64,000 nt of DNA from CAVWSM01 sp963757805 (GCA_963757805.1 CAVWSM010000006.1:558001-622000), one strand, 5' to 3'; positions 27,563 through 37,760 are shown, counted from the stretch's first letter. Numbers and translations are program-made. The notes: a model not told the origin generated them from the sequence alone.

Positions 27563-28732
27563 ATGGTTGTGAGCGAGCCCGGTCGATGGAGAGGGGCGGT
27601 TGAGATCGCCCGTTGGGTCGCCCTCGCATTGCTCGCGTTGTGGATGGCCGCCGTGTCCGGGGGTGCGACCCATCCACTCACCGCAACAATGATCGGGCTC
27701 GGCGTTGTCGCGTGCCTCGCGCTCGGCCGTCGATGGCCGATCGTCGCGCTGGCCGCCGCCTTCGCAGGAACGTTCGGTGTGGTGGAGGTCGCCGGCTTCC
27801 CCGGTCCGGACGACCCCTACATCGCCGCTGTCTTGTGGGCCAGCTTCGGCGTTGGTCGCTATGCGGCCGTCCAACGTCAACCCTGGGCGGCGGCAGGTGC
27901 TCTCTTCCTGCTCTCGTCGAACCTCGTCGGTCCGGACGACGATGTGGCCGTCGCCGATGTCGTGTTCCCGGTGCTGTTCACTGCCGTCCCGTGGCTCCTC
28001 GGCCTGGTCGTACGGGTCACGCATGCGCGCGCCGAAGCGGCCGTCGCGTACGCAGGCGACGTGGCGGCAGCTCGCGACTCGGACCTAGAGGAAGCGACGC
28101 GCGAGGAACGGCTGCGGATCGCGCAGGAACTCCACGACGTCGTGGCTCATGGCATCAGCGCGTTGTCCCTGCAGGCACAGCTCAGCCGGCGGCGCGCGGA
28201 ATCCGGGCAGCACGTCGGCGTCGCCGAGCTCCGGCAGATCGAGCTCACGGCACAGGACGCCATGGCCGACCTGCGCCGACTGCTTGCCGTGCTGCAACCC
28301 TCGGCTGCCGCTGAGATGCACCCGCAGGACGGTGTCGAAGGCTTGCCGGCACTGGTCGAACGGTGCCGGCGAGCAGGGCAGGATGTCGGCCTCGACGTCA
28401 TCGGCGATCCGCGCCGGCTGCCGCCCGCGCTGTCGCTCGCCGCTTTCCGGATCGTCCAGGAGGCGCTGACCAACGCTCGCCGACACGGACTACCCGGCCG
28501 ATGCGACGTGGTGCTCCGGTGGCACATGGGCAGCATCGACCTTGCCGTCCGCAACCCGACTGCACCGCCGGCCGGCGCGCTTCGCGAGGGCCACGGCATC
28601 GTGGGCATGCGGGAGCGGGCGCGACTCTTCGGCGGACAGTTCCACGCGGGTCTCGAGCAGTCACGTGACGGCGAATCGTGGGTCGTCCGCTCGACCTTGC
28701 CCGCTCCTACGGCGGAAACGAGCATGGTGTGA
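27563..28732 (+). CDS. Two-component sensor histidine kinase, NarL/DesK type
   Basis: 389 residues. The N-terminal part has four to five membrane helices. The dimerisation/phosphoacceptor helix EERLRIAQELHDVVAHGISA (HisKA_3, active histidine in ELHD) starts near residue 180, and a short HATPase domain follows with N box EALTNARRHG and G box REGHGIVGMRERARLFGG. The signal is not evident. The stop overlaps the response regulator start by 4 bp (GTGA), so the pair is translationally coupled. Confidence 0.9.
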   Translation: MVVSEPGRWRGAVEIARWVALALLALWMAAVSGGATHPLTATMIGLGVVACLALGRRWPIVALAAAFAGTFGVVEVAGFPGPDDPYIAAVLWASFGVGRYAAVQRQPWAAAGALFLLSSNLVGPDDDVAVADVVFPVLFTAVPWLLGLVVRVTHARAEAAVAYAGDVAAARDSDLEEATREERLRIAQELHDVVAHGISALSLQAQLSRRRAESGQHVGVAELRQIELTAQDAMADLRRLLAVLQPSAAAEMHPQDGVEGLPALVERCRRAGQDVGLDVIGDPRRLPPALSLAAFRIVQEALTNARRHGLPGRCDVVLRWHMGSIDLAVRNPTAPPAGALREGHGIVGMRERARLFGGQFHAGLEQSRDGESWVVRSTLPAPTAETSMV

Positions 28733-29391
28733 CGATCCGCGTCCTCATCGTCGACGACCAGCCCCTCATCAGGGCGGCCCTGCGGGCACTGCTCGACACC
28801 GCGCCGGACATCACCGTGGCCGGCGATGCAGGCGACGGTAACGCCGCGCTCGCCGCCGTGGACGCGTTGAGCCCCGATGTCGTACTCATGGACATCCGGA
28901 TGCCCGGCCTCGACGGCGTCGAAGCCACCCGGCGCATCCGGCAGCGACACCCGGAAACCGCCGTGGTCGTGCTGACCACGTTCCAGCTCGACGAGTACGT
29001 GTTCGGCGCGGTCACCGCCGGAGCAGCAGGGTTCCTGCTCAAGGATGGTGACGCCGACGACCTCGTCCGCGGCATCCGGGCCGCCGCGGCAGGAGAGGCG
29101 CTCATGCATCCTGCGGCGCTGCGGCGACTGCTCGACGAGTTCACTCGACGACCCGCCGCTGACGCGCGTGCGGCCGACGCACTCGCCGCGCTCACGCCCC
29201 GCGAACGCGAAGTGCTGCTGCTGGCGGCGGGTGGCAGCACCAATGCGGAGATCGCCGCCGCTCTGCACATCAGCGAGGGCACCGTCAAGACGCACATCGG
29301 CAGCATCCTGACCAAGACAAGCTCACGCGATCGGGTCCAGGCTGTGGTCACGGCCTACCGCGGCGGGCTGGTGCCCGCGAGGCGGAGCTGA
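28729..29391 (+). CDS. LuxR-type two-component response regulator
   Basis: 220 residues from GTG 28729. Receiver domain with the acidic pocket IVDDQP, the phosphorylated aspartate in VLMDIRMPGLDG and the lysine in FLLKDGDADD; then a LuxR helix-turn-helix, LTPREREVLLLAAGGSTNAE and LHISEGTVKTHIGSIL. Partner of the kinase just upstream. Targets unknown; the adjacent membrane protein gene is one candidate. Confidence 0.92.
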   Translation: MTIRVLIVDDQPLIRAALRALLDTAPDITVAGDAGDGNAALAAVDALSPDVVLMDIRMPGLDGVEATRRIRQRHPETAVVVLTTFQLDEYVFGAVTAGAAGFLLKDGDADDLVRGIRAAAAGEALMHPAALRRLLDEFTRRPAADARAADALAALTPREREVLLLAAGGSTNAEIAAALHISEGTVKTHIGSILTKTSSRDRVQAVVTAYRGGLVPARRS

Positions 29392-29411
29392 TAGCTGCGA
29401 GTCCTGCGCGG

Positions 29412-29530
29412 CCAGCATCGCTGGGGCGCCCCAGCGATGCTGGGGCAACCGATTTCTGCCCCATGCCAGGCACGCCGCCACCCGCTGGGGCGCCCCGGCG
29501 TCGCCCAGGCATCGCTGGGGCGCCCCAGCG
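29412..29530. repeat. Cluster of three GC-palindromes, one of 32 bp
   Basis: 29412-29443 is a perfect 32-bp palindrome centred on GGCGCC. Its 18-bp core CGCTGGGGCGCCCCAGCG (29419-29436) recurs exactly at 29513-29530 and with one change at 29483-29500. The cluster lies between the 3' ends of the response regulator gene and rnpB, so the copies may act as terminators for both. Confidence 0.65.
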
Positions 29531-29565
29531 TCGGCGCGTGCCCATGGCGGCTCGAGCCGGAGGGG

Positions 29566-29950
29566 GACGAGCCGGGCTATAAGCCGGGTTCTGTACCTCG
29601 CCGAAGCGAGGCGGCGACCATCCATCTAGGGCCACCGTTGCCGGTGGCCTCGTGCGGTCTACCCGGGAGCTCGGGCGGGCCGCCCTCAAACGCTCCCTGT
29701 CTGACCTTGCTCCAGGTGGGGTTTACCGAGCCGTCCCCGTCACCGAGGACGCTGGTGGTCTCTTACACCACCGTTTCACCCTTACCGCCCGACGGCCCGA
29801 AGGCCGCGGACGGCGGTCTGCTTTCTGTGGCACTGTCCCGCGGGTCACCCCGGGTGGGTGTTACCCACCACCTTGCCCTTCGGAGCCCGGACTTTCCTCG
29901 GCGCGCACTCGAGAGTGCACGACGCGGTCGCCCGCCCAACTCGTCCACGC
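29566..29950 (-). ncRNA. rnpB: RNase P RNA, bacterial type A
   Basis: Catalytic RNA of RNase P, which matures tRNA 5' ends. Read on the minus strand, the 5' part has the universal GAGGAAAGTCCGGGCTCC near 29905-29880. The middle contains the CACAGAAAGCAGACCGCC region and GGTAAGGGTGAAA, and the 3' part has ACAGAACCCGGCTTATAG near 29595-29577. These are the conserved P4-forming segments. The ends are estimated to within about 10 nt; length near 385 nt is normal for actinobacteria. Confidence 0.93.
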
Positions 29951-29960
29951 TCACTCTATG

Positions 29961-31412
29961 TCAGCGCACCGGCTCGAACAGAACTTCCCGGTCACGCACC
30001 GACGCCTTGACCAGCCGCACCGCGAGCTCCTCCCCCAGCGGCAGCCCGTCGCCGACGACCCGCGCTCGGACGGCGGGTGCGTCCAGCTGCACCGTGCCGC
30101 GCGGCCGCTCGGCGTCGACATCGACGACAACACCGCGGAACTCCTCGCCGACGCGCGGCTCAAGGAGGGCAGCTTCGACGACGTCCATGCAGGCACGCTC
30201 GTACGAGCCCGCTCGCCGATCGCCCATCGCCATGGTTTCGGGCAGCAGCGGCAGCGCGGCGCGTACCCACCCCGGCACCTGCCCGCCGTCGCACAGCGCA
30301 AGACAGATCTCGCCGGTGTACCTGTCGACGAGTCTGCGCAGTGGCGCGGTGACGTGCGTGTACGGCGCACCGATGGCGGCATGGTTGATGGCCGCGGGCG
30401 GCGCACCGTCGAAGGCGGCGTAGCCCGCGCCGCGCAGCAGCGACGTTGCATCCACGATCAGCGCAGCGTGCGCCGGGTCGGTGGGATCGAGACCGCGTAC
30501 GAACTCCTGGTACGAGACGTCGTCCGGCCACTCCACGTGCAGCGCGCGCGCCGATCGTTGCAGCCGCGCCACGTCGCGGTGGTCGGCCGGTGGCAGCGTG
30601 CGCACGACGCCAACGCCGGCATCGAGCATCAGCTGGGCGGCGGCCATGCCGGTGAGCAGCGAGATCTGGGCGTTCCACTCCTCGACCGGGAGAACGCCGC
30701 GGTTGACCAGCGCCCACTCACCGTCCGTGCGGAGGACCTCCTGCTCCGGGCCGGGCAGCGTCATGCCACCCCGGTCACGCTCGATCTGCTGACGAAGCTC
30801 GCCGACCTCGCGCAGCAGCTGCAACAGTCCGTCCGCTTCCCCCGCGTCGAGCCGCCGCTGCACCTGCTCGTACGACAGCTTGGCGCGACTGCGGACCCGG
30901 GCTCGCCGCACCAGCACCGCGGTCTGTACGCCGGAAGCATCGAGGTCGATCTCCCACAGCAGCGCCGGCCGGACGCGATCGGGAAGCAGGCTTGCCGCGT
31001 CCTCGCACAGGTTCAACGGGTGCAGCGGGGTGCGCTCGTCCGGGCCATACAGCGTAAACACGCGCGCCCACGCCTCGCGGTCGATCGCGCCGCCTGGCGC
31101 AACATAGGCGGCGACGTCGGCAATCGCATAGCTCACCCGGTAGCCGTCGCCGCGCCGCTCGATGTGCAACGCCTGGTCGAGATCCATCGACTCGGCCGGG
31201 TCGATCGTGACGAAGGGGATCTGGGTTTTGTCGAGATCCGGCATCTGCGGCCCGCGCTCCACGGCCGCCGCCTCCGCCGCCACGTCCTCCGCAAACGCTC
31301 CCGGCACCTCGAGCTCCGCCCGCACCTTAGCGAGGCCCTCCAGGACGCGGGCGTCGACATCGTCGGCGGCGGTAGGCGCCTTGGGCTTGAGGCGCAGGTA
31401 ACGGCTCGGCAC
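29961..31412 (-). CDS. RNB-domain exoribonuclease (RNase II family)
   Basis: 483 residues from GTG 31412. It degrades RNA 3' to 5'. The RNB active site shows as TIDPAESMDLDQALHIE, and the family end motif as THVTAPLRRLVDRYTGEICL. The protein is shorter than RNase R and RNase II: the N-terminal cold-shock domains are missing, and a C-terminal S1-like segment (VGEEFRGVVVDVDAERPRGT) is only partial. This short form is common in actinobacteria. Ends just 11 bp from rnpB on the same strand, and has its own -10 box. Confidence 0.88.
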   Translation of the reverse strand: MPSRYLRLKPKAPTAADDVDARVLEGLAKVRAELEVPGAFAEDVAAEAAAVERGPQMPDLDKTQIPFVTIDPAESMDLDQALHIERRGDGYRVSYAIADVAAYVAPGGAIDREAWARVFTLYGPDERTPLHPLNLCEDAASLLPDRVRPALLWEIDLDASGVQTAVLVRRARVRSRAKLSYEQVQRRLDAGEADGLLQLLREVGELRQQIERDRGGMTLPGPEQEVLRTDGEWALVNRGVLPVEEWNAQISLLTGMAAAQLMLDAGVGVVRTLPPADHRDVARLQRSARALHVEWPDDVSYQEFVRGLDPTDPAHAALIVDATSLLRGAGYAAFDGAPPAAINHAAIGAPYTHVTAPLRRLVDRYTGEICLALCDGGQVPGWVRAALPLLPETMAMGDRRAGSYERACMDVVEAALLEPRVGEEFRGVVVDVDAERPRGTVQLDAPAVRARVVGDGLPLGEELAVRLVKASVRDREVLFEPVR

Positions 31413-31419
31413 CCTCGCG

Positions 31420-31425
31420 AGCCTA
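31420..31425 (-). promoter_or_regulatory. -10 box of leaderless RNB gene
   Basis: TAGGCT, 7 nt before GTG 31412. Confidence 0.55.
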
Positions 31426-31509
31426 GTGGCCAGGCGGCCGCTGCGTACGCCCGATCAAGCGCGCGACACGGCGCACGCTCTCTCGGACGGTGCGCGTGTC
31501 CCCGCCGGG

Positions 31510-32628
31510 TCAGCCGCCGCGGTTGAAGCCGAGCAGCGACGAGATGCCATCGGCGTAGTAGTCGATCTCGGTCATCGACGCGGGCTGCAGCCGCATGCGC
31601 CACACCGCGTGCTCCGGGGCGTCGAGCGCAAGCCGTACGAGCGTGGTGATGGGCGTGACGTGCGTGACGACAACGACCGTGCGACCAGCGAACCGTGCCA
31701 CCGTCGCGTCCTTGGCACGCTCGACCCGCCGCGCAACCTCTCGCGCCGACTCGCCGCCGTGCGGTGCGACACCGGGGTCGGCGAGCCACGCCTCGAGCTC
31801 GTCGGGCCATCGCTCGCGGACCTCCTCGAAGGTCAGCTCGTCCCACTCTCCGAACCCGGACTCGCGGAACCCGTCCTCGACGCTCACGTCGAGTCCCAGC
31901 GCGTCTGCCACGATCGCCGCCGACTCGCGGGTCCGGCGAAGCGGCGAGACCACGATGGCCCCGATCTCGTCCCGGCGCTTGAGCAGCTCGGCGGCTGCCT
32001 GCACCTGGGCCTCACCGGTGGTCGTGAGCCCAGGGTCGGAACCACCGGCGCCGCTGAACCGCTTCTCCACGGTGGCCCTCGTCTCGCCGTGGCGGAGCAG
32101 GATCAGAGTCGTCGGGGGTCCCAGCTCGCTCCACGCGACCAGCACGTTGCTCGTCGGGGGCTGCGGCTCGGACTCGTCGACCGAGATCGGCTCGCGAGCC
32201 ACGAGCCGGCGTGGGTGCCCGGTCGCCTCGTCGAGCGCCTCGTTGAGCAGCTGGTCGGCGTGGGTGTTCTGCTCGCGCGGGATCCACGTCCAGGTGATCT
32301 GATCTGGCGGGAACGCTTCACGAGCCGCCTGCGCGAGCGGTTTCAGGTCCGGATGCTTGACCTTCCAGCGCCCCGACATCTGCTCGACGACGAGCTTGGA
32401 GTCCATGCGCACCTCGACCTGCGCACTGGAATCGACGTGCGCGGCCGCTCGCAACCCGGCGATGAGCCCGGAATACTCCGCGACGTTGTTGGTCGCGATG
32501 CCGAGCGTCTCGGCAAGCTCGGCGAGCAGCTCGCCGGTGTCGGCATCGCTAACAACGGCACCGAACGCAGCCGGGCCGGGGTTGCCGCGCGACCCCCCGT
32601 CGGCTTCGACGACGAGGCGGCGGGTCAC
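31510..32628 (-). CDS. Bifunctional RNase H / CobC-type acid phosphatase
   Basis: 372 residues from GTG 32628. The N-terminal RNase H domain (about 1-135) has EADGGSRGNPGPAAFGAVV, NNVAEYSGL, MDSKLVVEQMSG and the last carboxylate in THADQLLNEALDE. The C-terminal histidine phosphatase (about 165-372) has LLRHGETRATVEKRFSG, SPLRRTRESA and VVVVTHVTPI. The homologous fusion in M. tuberculosis, Rv2228c, is known to have RNase H and alpha-ribazole phosphatase activity. The start overlaps the stop of the zinc-ribbon gene (GTGA), so three genes 34525-31510 form one operon. Confidence 0.93.
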   Translation of the reverse strand: MTRRLVVEADGGSRGNPGPAAFGAVVSDADTGELLAELAETLGIATNNVAEYSGLIAGLRAAAHVDSSAQVEVRMDSKLVVEQMSGRWKVKHPDLKPLAQAAREAFPPDQITWTWIPREQNTHADQLLNEALDEATGHPRRLVAREPISVDESEPQPPTSNVLVAWSELGPPTTLILLRHGETRATVEKRFSGAGGSDPGLTTTGEAQVQAAAELLKRRDEIGAIVVSPLRRTRESAAIVADALGLDVSVEDGFRESGFGEWDELTFEEVRERWPDELEAWLADPGVAPHGGESAREVARRVERAKDATVARFAGRTVVVVTHVTPITTLVRLALDAPEHAVWRMRLQPASMTEIDYYADGISSLLGFNRGG

Positions 32629-33371
32629 TGCACTGCGTCTCCTGAACGGACGAGGATGCGGCCGCACTCCTCGCAGCGGGCGACCGCAGTGTCGGGCGCC
32701 GACCGTAGCCGGGAGAGGTCCGTCGGTGAAATCTGCAGACGGCAACCGCCGCACTGGCCGCGGTTGAGCGTGGCTACGGCGACGCCGCCGGCGATCTGTG
32801 CTCGGAGCTTGTCGTAGAGGGCGAGCAGGTCGCTCGGCAGCTCGGCGCTGACGTCGGCGCGCTCCTCAGCGGTCTTTGCGGCATCGGCGTCGATCTGCGT
32901 CCAGGCGTCGTCACGGGCCTCGCGGGCCGCCCGCCCGCGCGCTGCGATGCCGGCCACTTCTGGCTCGAGCACCGACAGGCGACCCTGGACCTCCTCCAGC
33001 CGCTCCATAACCTCGAGCTCGGCGTCCTCGAGCTCATCCTGCCGCTGCGCCAGCGACGCTATTTCTGACTGCAGCACCTGCAATTCACGTGCGCTGCCGA
33101 CCGACCCGGCGTCGAGGCGCTGCTGGTCGCGCGCGCGCTTGGTGCGTACGGCGTCGACCTGCACGTCCGCCTTGGCCTGCTCCTTGCTCAGCTGGTCGAC
33201 CTCGGCGCGGGTCGCGGCCAGCTCCTCGCCGAGCCGCTTGTGCTCGGTGGCCAGGTCGGCGAGCTCGGCGATCTGCGGCAGGCCGGCGCGGTTGGCGGCG
33301 AGCGCGTCCAGCCGCGAGTCGAGCGCCTGCAGGTCGAGCAGTCGGAGCTGGTGAGCAGGATCGGCGTTCAG
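32625..33371 (-). CDS. Coiled-coil zinc-ribbon protein (C4-type)
   Basis: 248 residues. Start taken at CTG 33371, which overlaps the Nif3 stop as CTGA and follows AGGGGAG. It begins LNADPAHQLRLLDLQALDSR, as in family members that start MKADP. A long coiled coil fills about residues 25-175 (for example LEDAELEVMERLEEVQGRLS), and a C-terminal zinc ribbon has CGGC and CEEC knuckles. Homologue of Rv2229c; related to nucleic-acid-associated proteins, role unproven. Confidence 0.85.
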   Translation of the reverse strand: MNADPAHQLRLLDLQALDSRLDALAANRAGLPQIAELADLATEHKRLGEELAATRAEVDQLSKEQAKADVQVDAVRTKRARDQQRLDAGSVGSARELQVLQSEIASLAQRQDELEDAELEVMERLEEVQGRLSVLEPEVAGIAARGRAAREARDDAWTQIDADAAKTAEERADVSAELPSDLLALYDKLRAQIAGGVAVATLNRGQCGGCRLQISPTDLSRLRSAPDTAVARCEECGRILVRSGDAVQ

Positions 33372-34525
33372 GGCGTGCTCCCCTCGGATCGTCCGTGGAG
33401 CGTCCACGGGTCGGTGCGGGTGGTCGACACTCGAGTCTCCACCGTAGTGCCGAGCTTGGTCAGGCCGTCGAGGAGCGCCGCCTGGGCCTGCCGCAGCCAA
33501 GGCCACTCACTCGCCCAGTGCGAGACGTCGACAAGGGCTGGTCCGCCGTCCTCCCCGGACTCACTGGCGGGGTGGTGGCGCAGGTCGGCGGTCAGGTAGG
33601 CATCGACGCCGGCGGCGCGGACCGCGGCCAGCAGGGAGTCGCCGGCTCCGCCACAGACCGCGACCGTACGGATGGTGCGCTCGGGGTCACCGGATGCGCG
33701 GACGCCCGCGGCAGTCGGGGGAAGTGCGGCGGCGGCGCGCTGCACGAAGCGGCTCAGCGGCTCGGGGTTGTCGAGCGTGCCGATGCGGCCGATGCCGCGG
33801 CTGCCGGGGTGGGTGGCGAGCTCGTACACGTCGTACGCCGGTTCTTCATAGGGATGCGTGTCGAGCAGAGCCCGTACGACGTCGATGCGGCGCGACCGCG
33901 GCAGGACCATCTCGATGCGCATCTCGGGCACGGCCTCAATTGCGCCGACGGAGCCGATCGTGGGGCTCGCGCCGCTGAGCGGCCGGAACGTGCCGACGCC
34001 GGTGGTTGTCCAGGCGCACCGCTCGTACGCGCCGATCGTGCCGGCCCCAGCGGCCGCAAGGGCGTCGAGCAGCCGCTCGGCGTCACTGTCCGGGACGAAC
34101 ACGACGAGCTTGTCCAGCGGGTCGGCCGGCTGCGGGTCGAGCGGGCGGAGGTCGGTCAGGCCGAGCGTTTCGGCGAGCGCATCGGAGACGCCGGGGTCGG
34201 CGGCGTCGGCGTTGGTGTGCGCGGTGAAGAGCGCAGCGCCGTTGCTGACGAGCCGGTGGACGAGCCGGCCTTTGGGTGTTGTGGCGGCGACACTGTGGAC
34301 CGGTCGGAGGAATAGCGGGTGGTGCGTGACGAGGAGTTCGGCGCCCACGTCGATCGTCTCCTCGACCGTGGCAGCGACCGGGTCGACGGCGAAGACGACT
34401 CGCTCGACCGGGTTGTCGGGGTCGCCGCAGGTCAGGCCGACGGCATCCCACGACTCCGCCCAGCGCGGCTCGTACCGGCGCTCGAGGATCTCGACGATCT
34501 GACCCAGCGTCGGTGGCGCAGACAT
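33368..34525 (-). CDS. Nif3-like dinuclear metal centre protein
   Basis: 385 residues from ATG 34525. The metal site is seen in LLVTHHPLFLRPVHS, FTAHTNADAADPGVSDALAE and, at the far end, VDVSHWASEWPWL. Between them is the inserted CutA/PII-like domain of long family members (MVLPRSRRIDVVRALLDTHP). Homologue of Rv2230c, in the same gene order. Sometimes annotated as GTP cyclohydrolase I type 2, but its reaction is not settled. Confidence 0.9.
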   Translation of the reverse strand: MSAPPTLGQIVEILERRYEPRWAESWDAVGLTCGDPDNPVERVVFAVDPVAATVEETIDVGAELLVTHHPLFLRPVHSVAATTPKGRLVHRLVSNGAALFTAHTNADAADPGVSDALAETLGLTDLRPLDPQPADPLDKLVVFVPDSDAERLLDALAAAGAGTIGAYERCAWTTTGVGTFRPLSGASPTIGSVGAIEAVPEMRIEMVLPRSRRIDVVRALLDTHPYEEPAYDVYELATHPGSRGIGRIGTLDNPEPLSRFVQRAAAALPPTAAGVRASGDPERTIRTVAVCGGAGDSLLAAVRAAGVDAYLTADLRHHPASESGEDGGPALVDVSHWASEWPWLRQAQAALLDGLTKLGTTVETRVSTTRTDPWTLHGRSEGSTP

Positions 34526-34532
34526 GCGCCGG

Positions 34533-34538
34533 AGACTA
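34533..34538 (-). promoter_or_regulatory. -10 box of leaderless Nif3 operon
   Basis: TAGTCT, 7 nt before ATG 34525. It would drive Nif3, zinc ribbon and RNase H/CobC together. Confidence 0.55.
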
Positions 34539-34639
34539 GCGCCCGCGTGAACGGTCGACGCCGATGGGCCAGCACGTTGAATCTTCGGTAGGTTATGCCG
34601 GTCAGACCCCGCGATCTTGCTCCACGCAGGGGGTGCCAG

Positions 34640-37600
34640 GTGCGCAGCAGGTACACGGCCGCCGGACTTGTGGTCGGCCTGCTCGCCCTTGTGATCGCGG
34701 GGTCGGCACCCGTCGCAGTGGCAGCCGGCACTGACCCACTTGCGTGCCCGCAGCTGGGTAGCGAGACCGTCACCACCGACAAGGCGGACTACGCACCGGA
34801 GTCGACCGTCCACGTCACTGGCTCCGGTTACGCCCGTCATGCGTGGTGCAGGTCGAGGTGACACGTCCGGACGGCTCAGTGGTCAAGGGCGACGGTTCCT
34901 TCACACCGGGCGTCGACAGCGTCACAACGACCCCCGCCGGGGATCTGGCGTACGACTACATCCTCGACGGCATCCTCGGCCTCTACACGATCCGGTCCTC
35001 GGTGCTGACGACGTCGAGCTCGCATCGACGACGTTCACGGATGCCCCGTGCGCGGCGATCGGTGCGGTTCAGGTCGGCGCCGGCGTGTGAGCTCTCGGGA
35101 GACTTCATCGTGACCGGCCCTGGGCCAGTGAGCGTCGTGCTCGAAGACCCGCTGGGCACGCCGCTGTCGTTGCACATCGTGGCGGGCGGGTCGATCACCG
35201 TGCCCCCTGGCGTCACGTTCAACCTCGGGGTGCCCGGGCCGGACGGCATCGTGATCGACGCCGGCGGTACGGTCACCGGGAACGCCACCACGACAAGCGG
35301 CGTCGGAGCGACCATCAGGCTCCTCGCGACTGGCGGACCGGCCACGGTGAACGGGATCGGTCAGTAGCAATCAGGCGGCCGGCAGCTGCACCGGTGGGAG
35401 CGCCGGGACGATACGGGTCGGGGCCATAGCCGGCGTCACGATCGACGCGACGGGCGCGATCACCGCCAACGGCAGCCCCTGCTCCGGCGGGGACATCTTG
35501 GTCACCCCTGGGGGCGACGTCACCCTCGTCGGCGGTGCGCTGGTCTCGGCGACGCAGGGCGGCGGCAGCCCCGGAAGCGCGACCGGCGGCAGGATCAGAA
35601 TCCTTGCGGGCGGCGACATCACCGCCGAAGCGGGCTCGACCATCACGGTCAGTGCTGGCCCCCGCCCGGCGGGCGCATCCAGATCCAGGCTCCGAACGGG
35701 ACGATCACGCTCGACGGCAATGTGCTGTCACAGAGCGGCATGACTGGCGCGGGCTCGCCTCCCGTACCGGGCGGCGGGCCGATCAGTGTGGTCGCCGGAT
35801 GCGACTCTCACGGTTAGCGGCACGTGAGCAGCCGCGGCCAGGACCCCGGTGCCGACCTCGTCCACCTCGAAGGCTGCGACGTCACGATCAGCGGACGGTC
35901 GAGTCGACGGGCGACGGTCACGGCCCGCCCGGTGGCGTGCACTGCCGCGAGACACCAGCGAACGCGACCGGCTGCGTCGAGGTGTGGGCGCACGGCACGC
36001 TCACGATCACCGGCGAGATCAACGCCGACCTGTGCTGCGCGGGCGGCACCGACGGGACGTCCTGGATCGACCTGTTCGCCGCGGGAGACATCGTCATCGA
36101 CCGGATACGCCTGGGCCAGCGGTCACCGTACGCGGTGCACGCCAACGAGAACACCGGCACCGGGGGCAACGGTTCCATGGGTGGCACCGTGACCGTCAAA
36201 TCGGTCTCGGGCAGCGTTTCCACGACTGGTCTGGCGATCTCCGCGAACGGCGTGGGCGGGGGCGGCGACGGCGGCACAGTTGTGGTCGAGTCGGGCGGCA
36301 CCACCACCGTCGACCTCGACGCCGCGTCGATCCAGGCGCTCGGCGGCACCTCGGGCAACCAGCCCACCGGCGGGAGACATCAGCGCCCGGTCGTTCAACG
36401 GTGCAGGTCACCGGCACGGCGCCCGGCGAGCTGAATGCGGCTCCGGCCGCCACCGGCGCGGTCACCCTGCAAGGTTGCACGGGAGTGACGTACACGGGGA
36501 CGTCCACACCTGCGTTCGTCAACCCCGGCGTCATGTGTGGCGGAGCACCGACGCTCCCCGCATACGTCGGGACCCTCGAGGAGTGCCCGGTGTGCACTCC
36601 CGGTTCGATCACGATCGTGAAGATCGCGGACCCAGAAGGGCCGGCGACGTTCAATTTCACGGCGTCGTCGACGCCGCCAGCGACGCCGTTGGTGCCGGCG
36701 ACGTTCACGCTCCAGGACAACGGCGATCCCAACGACGGGATCTCCAACATTCAGTCCTACACCGGACTTGCGCCCGGTGTGTACACGTTCACCGAGAACC
36801 CGACGCCGGGATTCGTCGCTCGACATCCCGTGCTCCGTGATCTCCCCTCGTCGGGGCGACCCCGAACCAAGTGGCGGTCACGCTGGAAGAGGACCAGGAC
36901 GTGATCTGTCTGTTCACGAACATCCAGCAGGGCTCGATCACGATCGTGAAGGACTCGGTGCCCGACGGCCCGGCCCAGTTCAACTTCGCGGTGACGCCCG
37001 ACACGGTCACGCCGTCGACGTTCACGCTGGACGACGACGGGAGCCCGACACCGTTCTCCAACAGCCAGGTCCTGGACGGGATCGTGACGGACACGACATA
37101 CACCGTGACGGAGACTCCGGTGTCAGGCTTCGCGCTCACCGCGATCAACTGCGTGGGCGGCCAGACGGTTGTCGACCTGGCGAACAATCAGGTCGCGATC
37201 ACTTTCACTGCGGGCAACGAGATCGTCTGCACATTCGTCAACACCGAGCTGAGCTCGATCACGATCGTGAAGGACGCGGTGCCGGACGGACCAGGGTCGT
37301 TCGCCTTCACCGCCTCCGCGCCACTAACCCCGGCGAGCTTCACGCTCGACGACGACGGTGTTGCCACCAACCAGTTCTCCAATACGCAGACTTTCAGCGG
37401 CCTCGCCCCCGGCACGTACACAATCACCGAGGCGCCGGCCTCCGGGTTCACGCTCTCGCCGGCGGCTTGCACTGGCTCAACGGGCGTGGTCCAGACCGCA
37501 AGGGGTGTCACCATCACGTTGGCCGCCGGTGAGCAGGTGGTCTGCACCTTCGTGAACACCCACGACCCGGCGCCACCGCCGAGGCCACCACCGCCGCCGA

Positions 37601-37725
37601 ACCTCCCCATGACTGGTGCCGATCTGACCACAGTCGGATTCGCCGGCATCGTGTGCGTCGGACTGGGTGCTGTGATGGCCTTGGCTGGCAAGCGCAGTCG
37701 CCCGCGGCTGGCCAAGATGCGGTGA
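34640..37725 (+). pseudogene. LPXTG-anchored adhesin-like surface protein, many frameshifts
   Basis: A secreted, cell-wall-anchored protein of about 1000 residues if frames are joined. Start GTG 34640 behind AGGGGGT; signal peptide VRSRYTAAGLVVGLLALVIA ending near AVAA. The first two thirds are glycine/threonine-rich repeats of a beta-helix type (VTIDATGAITANGSPCSGGD, VTLVGGALVSATQGG, GGTVTVKSVSGSVSTTGLAI). Three prealbumin-like (SpaA/collagen-binding B type) repeats follow, each starting SITIVKD or SITIVKI (36605, 36936, 37257). The end has NLPMTG, a hydrophobic helix and a basic tail, a sortase signal. At least eight frame changes lie between 34835 and 36830; the last 850 bp are open. Confidence 0.72.
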
Positions 37726-37760
37726 TGCACCTCCGGGCTGCGACGAACGCTGCCGCTCCC

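Noticed and set aside
29412..29530. CRISPR-like array
   Set aside because: Only three copies, self-complementary, unequal spacing and no cas genes in the window.
29652..31526. 624-codon plus-strand open frame across rnpB and the RNB gene
   Set aside because: It runs through the RNase P RNA and the antisense of the RNB gene; arginine-rich, no motif.
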